Assembly (NCBI GenBank): GCA_028554645.1
Contig: JAQOOI010000061.1
Coordinates: forward strand, 372,001-436,000
Length of the DNA: 64,000 nucleotides
Direction of reading: 5' to 3'
Origin: Omphalotus guepiniiformis
Taxonomy: Eukaryota > Basidiomycota > Agaricomycetes > Agaricales > Omphalotaceae
How positions within the stretch are numbered: position 1 is the first letter of the stretch; each line of letters opens with the position of its first letter. The notes beneath the pieces are model-generated. The model saw only the letters and a list, made by a program, of their open reading frames with translations. It ran no database searches and was not told the origin of the DNA. The position numbers and the translations under genes are program-made. Below are positions 57,307 to 64,000 of this stretch, piece by piece.

Positions 57307-58743
57307 GAACTTGCCAGACTTGAAGAAGAAAAAGAAGGATGATCTCGAGAGAGAACCTGAATGTTGCCCTGATCAAGGGTTTTATTCACTCCCTCCTGAT
57401 GATGATGTGCTGTTCAAACATAATTCAGTCGCCAGGAGTGTCCCAGGACCGGTGTAAGATTTCTAATTTAGTGAAAATTCGTGGGGAAGGCTTGGAAAGT
57501 ATTCATATTGGTTCAAAAATGCCCAGACCCTGCAGAAAGTGAACCCAATATATACGAAATGGGGGTGAAGGTGAGCTCCGCGTTGCCTGGACCGCACTGG
57601 CCCGATCCATCAACCTCTGCGATCAGGGACCGAGGCAGACGGATTGTCCTGCCAACACATCAGGTATCAGGCAGATAGAGGCGTTAAGGAAGCGTTTACG
57701 AGCATTTGTATAGGCGACTGCTCGTTGTGACGTACAACTTGCAAGTCTCCATCGGCGACGCTCTGCTCAACTGAGACTTCAGCGTGGCATATGTATCACT
57801 TGGTCCCGACGTCGCTAGACTACTCCCCCTCAAGTCCTATTGGTGGAATCGGCCGCCGGGAGTTATCTCGAGACTCGAGTTAAAGGGTGCTTGGGTGCCT
57901 TTCGGGCCTTTGCGACACACTGAGGGCCGACAGAGGCCGACAGTCGTGTGCCTTCGTGTCGTGTGCCCACTAAATGACAGTTAACGACGTATGTCAGCTA
58001 CTTTCCGTACCCCGTAAAACCATAGGTCCGAGAGCGCAAGGTACCACATAATGAATGGGGGAGTCCGGACTCCGAACAAACGATCGTAAGGTCTCGTAAG
58101 GTCCAGGACCATATAACGGATGCCTAAATGCCAGAATTTGACAGAAGTTCCGCTATGAGCTCCAAAAGATCGTTATTTTGAAAAAGAGAAATGGATCGCG
58201 AATACTCACAGGATCTCGTCGCAGATGAGATGAGACACAGCAGTAAGTAGTAAGTAGAAATTTTCAAGTCCTGGCGCTTTCCCGGCTTTTTCCGGCCAGT
58301 GCAGCTGAGATTTGCCGAATTGCCGAACGGTGGAAAGAGGACGAAGGTCCGCCTGTACCTGAGTTTTGAAGTACTTCATAGCTTCATAGCTTCATCAGTT
58401 ATGTTAGTTTTGTACGAGAACAATGAGAAGTTTTTCAAATTTTTGCTAAGCCTAAATAATTCTTAGTATGAATTTACATTAACAAAAAAGGCTTTGTTTC
58501 TTCAAGTTTCAAGCGATAGCGACCTGACACGACTTCACGATCGTAAAGGAGCAGTACTTAAAGGAGTACATGCAACACCCTCGACGTACGTATTTCACTT
58601 TACGCGACTGGTAACTTGATAATATAAAGATATATACGGAGAAATTGTTACAACGGCGAGTGCAACGATTCACACTCTGCTACAGCAAGATCAAATCATA
58701 CACACGATGCTCTCGATAGTTCGACGCGGCCAGCAGCGACCTT
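57307..58743. other. Intergenic, 1.4 kb
   Basis: FMO promoter and 3' flank of F-box copy 5. The short plus frames (57339-57542, 57784-57984) show no domain. A three-fold CTTCATAG-type microrepeat is at about 58374-58397. Confidence 0.45.
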
Positions 58744-61398
58744 TCATCTCCATAATCTATATGGCCACCGACTCGTATTAAACGAGAATTGACATATCAT
58801 ATCTCGCAGCAGTGTTTCCGGGTCAAAGTACCAGTACTCGTTTGGGCGATGGGCGGATATATGCCTGTACGACAATCAAAGAAATTCGTATGAAAACACA
58901 ATTTCCACCAAAATTTGGCAGTGTATACGCACCTTACTGAAAGATGCGTATCAACTTCGCTAACATCCAAAAGGCCGTTGCAAAGCCGACAACGAGGCAG
59001 AAGATGAGTGCTCTGTTTCAGTGCATTCATATAATCAGCCATGATAGCTTCTTTGCGCTCTCCAAACGGATTCACATATTTTTCATGGTCTGCATGCATA
59101 AACTAAAGCAGCACCATTCAGTTAAGAGCATTGACATCAGACAGAGATGCAACTCTCCACGGACATCCACGAGGAGAAACACCTAGTACCAATCCTCCAA
59201 GGTACGCATAATTTACATTCAATCAATGGATCTGCCTTGAACAAGTCATCCATCGTCGCAGTGGCGGGATCCAAGCCGCAACCATTAAGAACAATTTCCA
59301 CTAGTTCCGAATCCTTGCTGGAATACGTTATATTTTGAGGGGTCCACGGGTAGGATGATAATTCATGAAAGGGGTCATAGATCTCCATATCGGCGTGCTC
59401 GGGATGATACTGAGCGAGAGCTGCAGGACCAGAATGTCGTCGACGATGATAAAACATCCGAGGATACCAAAGCTGTTCAGAACAATCATCTGTCGTATCT
59501 GTGCAGACGAAAATACACGTTGCGAGGCGCAGGTCCGATGGCGTGGCGGCGGGCATTTCTTGGCGTAACAAATCCATAAGCTCCTTTTCTCTAGCTTCTC
59601 GCCACTCGTCGACAAATGCAGGCAGGCTTCTTTCAAAGATCCTACCAAAATCCTCCATTACTTCTTTGTCAAAAGGCGTACACCAGATGACGCGGTCAAA
59701 TAGTTCGCTAGCGAAAATATCTCCAAGGCTAGGTAGAGAGAGGTGTTTGTAGTCGGTCACCTTGTTCACAGAACGTGGTATACATGGTCCGCAAAAGGAT
59801 GTAACGCGCTTTCAAGGCCATGACCCTCTCGCGCACGAGGCGTTCAGCTTTGTGTTGCTCCAAAAGGTTTATCAATGGCTCCTTGATTTGCTCCCAAACT
59901 AGATGGCACTGGGCTGTAAGTCACATCCCACATTACAGCGCAAAAAAAAAACTCACCCCGGGCTGTAAAGTTTTGTAGTTTTATTTACCGCCTTGTACAC
60001 AGAGAACATGTCTTTCTCAGGTTTGTTCATCATCTTACGAGCTTCCTCAGCCCAGCCGATCTCATGCAGTCGTTTCAAGATGCTTTTAAGGCTGTTAGAA
60101 GGAGTGAAAGTGATTATACTAGTAACATCACTCACTCTTCCCGACGTTCAGCGCGCGCCGCATTCAGTTCATCGGCACGACGTTGAAGTGGTGTTTTATG
60201 CCACCGTTCACAGAGCCAAGCATGCTGGGAGAAACAACATTACGACATAAGAAAGCATACTCCTAAATAAAATGACTCATACCTCGCGCACGGATGCCAT
60301 ATCTCGATTCCGCTCAGTTCTCCATTGCTCTAGCTTCTCGAAATCGTTGGCGATCGCTTCATACTCTGAGACATACTGTGTCACAATAGAAGGAATATAC
60401 AGGTCGTCTTTATCGACTGACGGATTAGTTCTAAACATACATGAACATCAACAAATCACTTACATGAGGTCCTTGGCGTAGCTCGAAGCCGGTAGGTAGG
60501 TAGAAGGCCCCGGATTCTCAGGTAGTTGAAAGAAGAGAGTCCTTTGCGAAGACAGTAAGACCCCGTGGTGCCCTCTCCAACGAAACTGAAGGTCAATGTT
60601 TAGCTCAAACGTGACTGCAGGACAGAGCGAGCGTACACGTCAGGTTGACAGTCCGTACAGCAACGCATGCGGTATTCCCAGCTCACATTCTCGCAACGAG
60701 CATTACTCAAGCAGTTATCATTAGTAATGTCATGACAGTCAGGAATGGCATATCTTCAAGAGAATCAGAGTCAGACATACATCATTATGTGATAGGGCTC
60801 GAACAAAAGGTTTGCATATTGAGGTTCATTAAAGTCATGTGGAAGCGGAGGAAGACCTTCGACATTCGCCCGTGCTACGCGCCAGATACTTCGGATGACT
60901 TGCTCATCAGGATATCACGGAGTGCCTTAGATGTTCGGGCGAGGCGCAGGAGGTCATGCGGTTGCAAATATCTGAAAATCTGCCTCACGGTTAGCTATGC
61001 TGTAACGAACCGGATCGGAAAATCGCACAACTCACTTCGAATACCACCTCCATTGGCACGTCGGTAACTATCTTATACAGCAGTCCTAATTTTCCTCTGA
61101 TCTTCTTGAATTTCTTATCCGCAGCAACCTTTCGAGCTCTTTTACTGGATTCAACTAATTCGCCATCTTGCTTTTTTGCGGGGGCCACTTTACGCTTGCC
61201 AGTCTTCCGACCAGAATTGGTCCTCGCTCGTTTTTCGTCTTGTGCGACCTCACTTTCGTCACTGGATACTTCGTGCGCACGCTTAGAACCCCTGGCAGTG
61301 GGCGTCTTCGTGGGCGCGTCCGAGTGTGGCGTAGCCGACGACTTTGTCTGAGAACTTGCTTGTCTTTTTGCTTGCCAATCGTAAAGATGACCTTGTCA
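58744..61398 (-). pseudogene. F-box/zinc-finger family, copy 5, with multiple lesions
   Basis: The full-length layout is recognisable, but at least four lesions are seen against copies 2 and 4. (1) One extra G after codon 8 (about 61375) shifts the frame of the N-terminus. (2) One base is missing in exon 2 around 60887-60891, where the SSESIW codons are, so the frame stops soon after. (3) The exon 3 acceptor near 60720 has no AG. (4) Four extra bases at about 59735-59740 in exon 8 lead to TAG. Downstream frames remain long (LPSLGDIFASELFDRVIWCT, DPATATMDDLFKADP, CKLC...HADH, CRLCNGLLDVSEVDTHLS), ending near 58744. It is the best source match for the inverted fragment in copy 3. Single-base sequencing errors could explain one lesion but hardly all. 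Confidence 0.8.
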
Positions 61399-61510
61399 TT
61401 TTCTACAAGCTATGGATAATAACAAGGGCATAAAGCAGGAATGATGATGGTCCGAGAAAAAGGAGCATCTGTAACCGATTCATAGTTCAGAATCATTCTA
61501 GCTCAACATC

Positions 61511-61516
61511 CACGTG
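61511..61516 (-). promoter_or_regulatory. CACGTG upstream of F-box copy 5
   Basis: CACGTG core 118 bp before the copy 5 ATG. The neighbouring CGCGTGAC half is not kept; CGCATCACGTGG is read instead. Confidence 0.3.
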
Positions 61517-61696
61517 ATGCGATGGATGTCTCATACTTCATCCGTATTACCTATACGCTTTGTTTCAAAATTTTAATGCTTTGATCAAAGCATGGACGGA
61601 ATTGCACGTATGTTACACTTCTTCAAATGATAAAAGTTACATGTTGTTGTTGTGCCTATCCTAATTTCCCAAGAACAAGCAAGAATAACCACCTAT

Positions 61697-63992
61697 TCAC
61701 CAAAAATCTGTGCTGTGACTGTCTGAGACTCTTGACACTCGTTTTAACGGAGTAGGCGTCCAACTACTATACTGAGGTGGATGTCGGCCAGTCCCAGTCA
61801 ATCTCAAGGTCGGGGCAAGATGTGCCAGGGGGGTCTCCGGATCCCAATACCACCTGTCTTTCGTTATTTCGCCTTCAATTCCATGCCTATGAACCTTGGG
61901 TCAAAACACTTTCGTAAATCATCAGAATGAGGTGAACAACGCACTTCTTCAACAAATGTTCACGGAGTGCACTCATTCTTTGACGAGAATTGCACAGCTG
62001 ACAACGTACTTCAGAACTATGGTAAATAAATTCCACGTCCTTGTTGTCAGCTGCACCCAAGATTTGTTCCGTGTACGCGCCGAAGGAATTGATTGAAAGC
62101 TCTTGAAAGTGATCCGCATGAACAGGCTGAAACAAGGTAGCGTTACATGATAAACGTTAACATTTGTCGTCATACTTCATGAATGCAACCTTACCGCTCT
62201 CATCCACCAGAAAAACTGCCTCTTAAAAGATCGTTGACATCCCTCGAACCCGCATTCAATCAATGGCTCGGCCGCAGTCAAATCATCGAACGTGGCAGTA
62301 GCAGGATCGAGACCGCAGAATTCGGCAATCATCTTAACTGTCTCTGCTCGTTTTCTGGCATACCTGAATTGCTGAGGGGTCCATGGATAAGACTTGAATC
62401 CAGCAAAAGGGTCAAATAGCTCCAAGTCGACATGCTTAGGCCGATAGTTGGCCAGAGCTGCGGGACCTGAATGTTTTCGATGATGAAAGAACATCCGAGG
62501 GTACCAAAAGTATTCGGGGCATTCGGTATCCGCGCAATCAAATAGAGACGTCGCGAGATGCAAATCCGCAAAGGTGGCATCGGGCACTTCCTCCCGGAAC
62601 GCATCCATTAGCTCCTTTTCTTTAGCTTCTCTCCAACCATCGATCATAGCGGGTAAGGTGTCTGCGAGAATTTCAGAAAAACCATCCTTTTTAAGTTCTT
62701 GATCGACTGGGGTACACCAAATGATTTGGTCAAACAATTCGCTGGCGAAGATATCTCCAATGCTTGGTAGAGGCTGATGGAGACGAGTCTCACAAAATTT
62801 GTCGTACACGGACTTCAGAAGAGTATACCGTGCGTGTAAAACCTTCTTTTTCTCGATCCTGAGGCGTTCAGCTTTTTCCTTTTGCAGAAAATTCACCAGT
62901 GGTGGCTTGATAAGTGCCCATTCTGAATTGACGACCGTTCAGTACGATTAAACGTTACCAAACCTCCCACTCACTCCGATCTGTAAGCTTTGTAGCTTGG
63001 TAAACCATTTTGTGCGTAGAAAAGTTGTCGCCAGGTGCCGGTCTGGCCATTATTCGCCGAGCCTCATCGGCCCAACCGATCTCATCAAGCTTAGCCAACA
63101 CACTATGCACACCATTAATATCGAGTCAGAAGCAACAAGAAAGATTTCATAATGTCTCACTCTTCGCGACGTTCCTTGCGTGCGTTTTCCAAGGCCAGTT
63201 CACGATCCTTGAGTTGTTGCTTATGCCACTGCCTGCAAAGCCCGATGTGCTACCGAAGGTTATTAGAATACTAGTGAATTCAAATCGTCATTGTTTCCGT
63301 ACAGCTTCGAATGCGGCCATCTCATTCCGACGTTGAATCCACCAGGCATTCTTGTTGCCGGTCATGATTGCATTGCAATACTCCGATATATATTGATTTA
63401 TCTGGGAAGGCTTGAGTCGTGTATTGTGATACGCTGAACGAAAACGTGTAATTCAGAATGAGATTCACGACGAGAGAAAATTTGCCTTACGCCGACCCGC
63501 ATACCCAGGACTCCGTGTCAGTATCTCAGAAAGCACGCGAGTTGGCACTGCTGAGAGTCCATTTTCCTTGCAATAAATAGCCGCGTCAGCAAAAGTATAA
63601 GTAGAGAGACTGCAAATGATCGTTTAGTATACCGCTATAAGGTTGTGAAAGCCAGGAGTCGTACTCTGTAGGACGACACTTCTTGCAGCAACGCATGCGA
63701 AATTCCCAAATTATATCATCGCAGGATTTGCTCAAGCAGATCTGAGAATTGGGTAAGGATAATGAAAAATAAATAAACTTGTCAAGATAGAACTTACATG
63801 GCAGTGAGGGTCAAACATGAGATTGATATACTGCGGCACGTTAATGTCCGTCGGAAGTGGAGGAAGACCTTCGTAATTCGCAAGCGCCGCCTTCCAGATG
63901 AACTCTGATGATCTAGTCATCAGTATACTTCGAAGCGCTTTCGAAGTTCGGGAAAGGCGCAGGATGTCCAGAGGTTGCAAATAGCAAAAGAT
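61697..63992 (-). CDS. F-box/zinc-finger family protein, copy 6 (intact where visible; exon 1 outside window)
   Basis: Nine in-phase exons (63992-63798, 63741-63665, 63609-63491, 63433-63303, 63249-63161, 63102-62975, 62922-62195, 62126-61945, 61886-61697) give 613 codons after the acceptor at about 63993. The basic N-terminal exon is off the right edge. F-box residues IFCYLQPLDILRLSRTSKAL, then CCKKC, charged helices, LPSIGDIFASELFDQIIWCT, DPATATFDDLTAAEP, ECGFEGC...HADH and the final finger CQLCN...EHLLKKH are all present. The sequence is the most diverged of the six, and the C-terminal tail (RWYWDPETPLAHLAP...) is longer. It is probably an older or separately selected family member. SCF receptor role by family; target unknown. 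Confidence 0.78.
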
Positions 63993-64000
63993 CTGTCACG

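Overview
The window looks like nuclear DNA of a mushroom-forming basidiomycete (Agaricomycetes). Almost every gene is broken by many short introns (about 45-65 nt, GT...AG) with micro-exons, and the families present are typical of that group: an intron-rich F-box family, a DUF6534-type membrane protein, an agaricomycete kinase-like protein, a fungal P450, GH51 arabinofuranosidase, GPHR, HAS1 and AKR1. No prokaryotic features, rRNA, tRNA or CRISPR array was seen. Gene models were assembled by hand by joining open frames across splice sites. For HAS1, GPHR, the TPR/F-box gene, the small 18.9-19.6 kb gene and F-box copies 1, 2, 4 and 6 the exon phases were checked and close; other models are approximate.

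Layout: 0-5.8 kb carries, on the minus strand, a truncated kinase-like gene, a multi-pass membrane protein and a Ser-rich protein. A 558-bp MITE-like element with inverted ends and a CAAT target duplication follows (6.06-6.62 kb). 8.9-14.4 kb has two poorly known genes and a cytochrome P450. 15.6-25.6 kb has a TPR/F-box gene, a small unknown protein, a PFA3-like palmitoyltransferase that has lost its catalytic half, unknown genes, and the Golgi pH regulator GPHR. 26.1-30.0 kb has the DEAD-box helicase HAS1 and a 7-helix DUF6534 protein. 31.7-35.2 kb is a secreted GH51 alpha-L-arabinofuranosidase.

From 35.4 kb to the right end the window is dominated by six copies of one F-box gene family, arranged as three head-to-tail pairs: copies 1 and 2 (+), copies 4 and 3 (-), copies 6 and 5 (-). 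Copies 2 and 4 form the arms of an imperfect inverted repeat of about 3 kb around the housekeeping palmitoyltransferase AKR1 and copy 3. An intact short-chain dehydrogenase, a deleted SDR relic and a flavin monooxygenase sit between the second and third pairs. The family encodes a basic N-terminus, an F-box, a CxxC...CxxC zinc-ribbon-like motif, a long conserved middle domain and two C-terminal zinc-finger-like motifs interrupted by introns. Copies 2, 4 and 6 are intact where visible. Copy 1 has lost the last finger, copy 3 is broken by an inverted piece of a paralogue, and copy 5 carries several frame lesions. A fragment of the GH51 3' end lies upstream of copy 2, which shows how far the duplicated unit extended. 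A CACGTG motif lies 94-118 bp before the ATG of every copy whose upstream is visible.

The most notable feature is this young, rearranging F-box/zinc-finger cluster, with evidence of tandem and inverted duplication, intergenic relics and decay. Its substrates cannot be read from the sequence.
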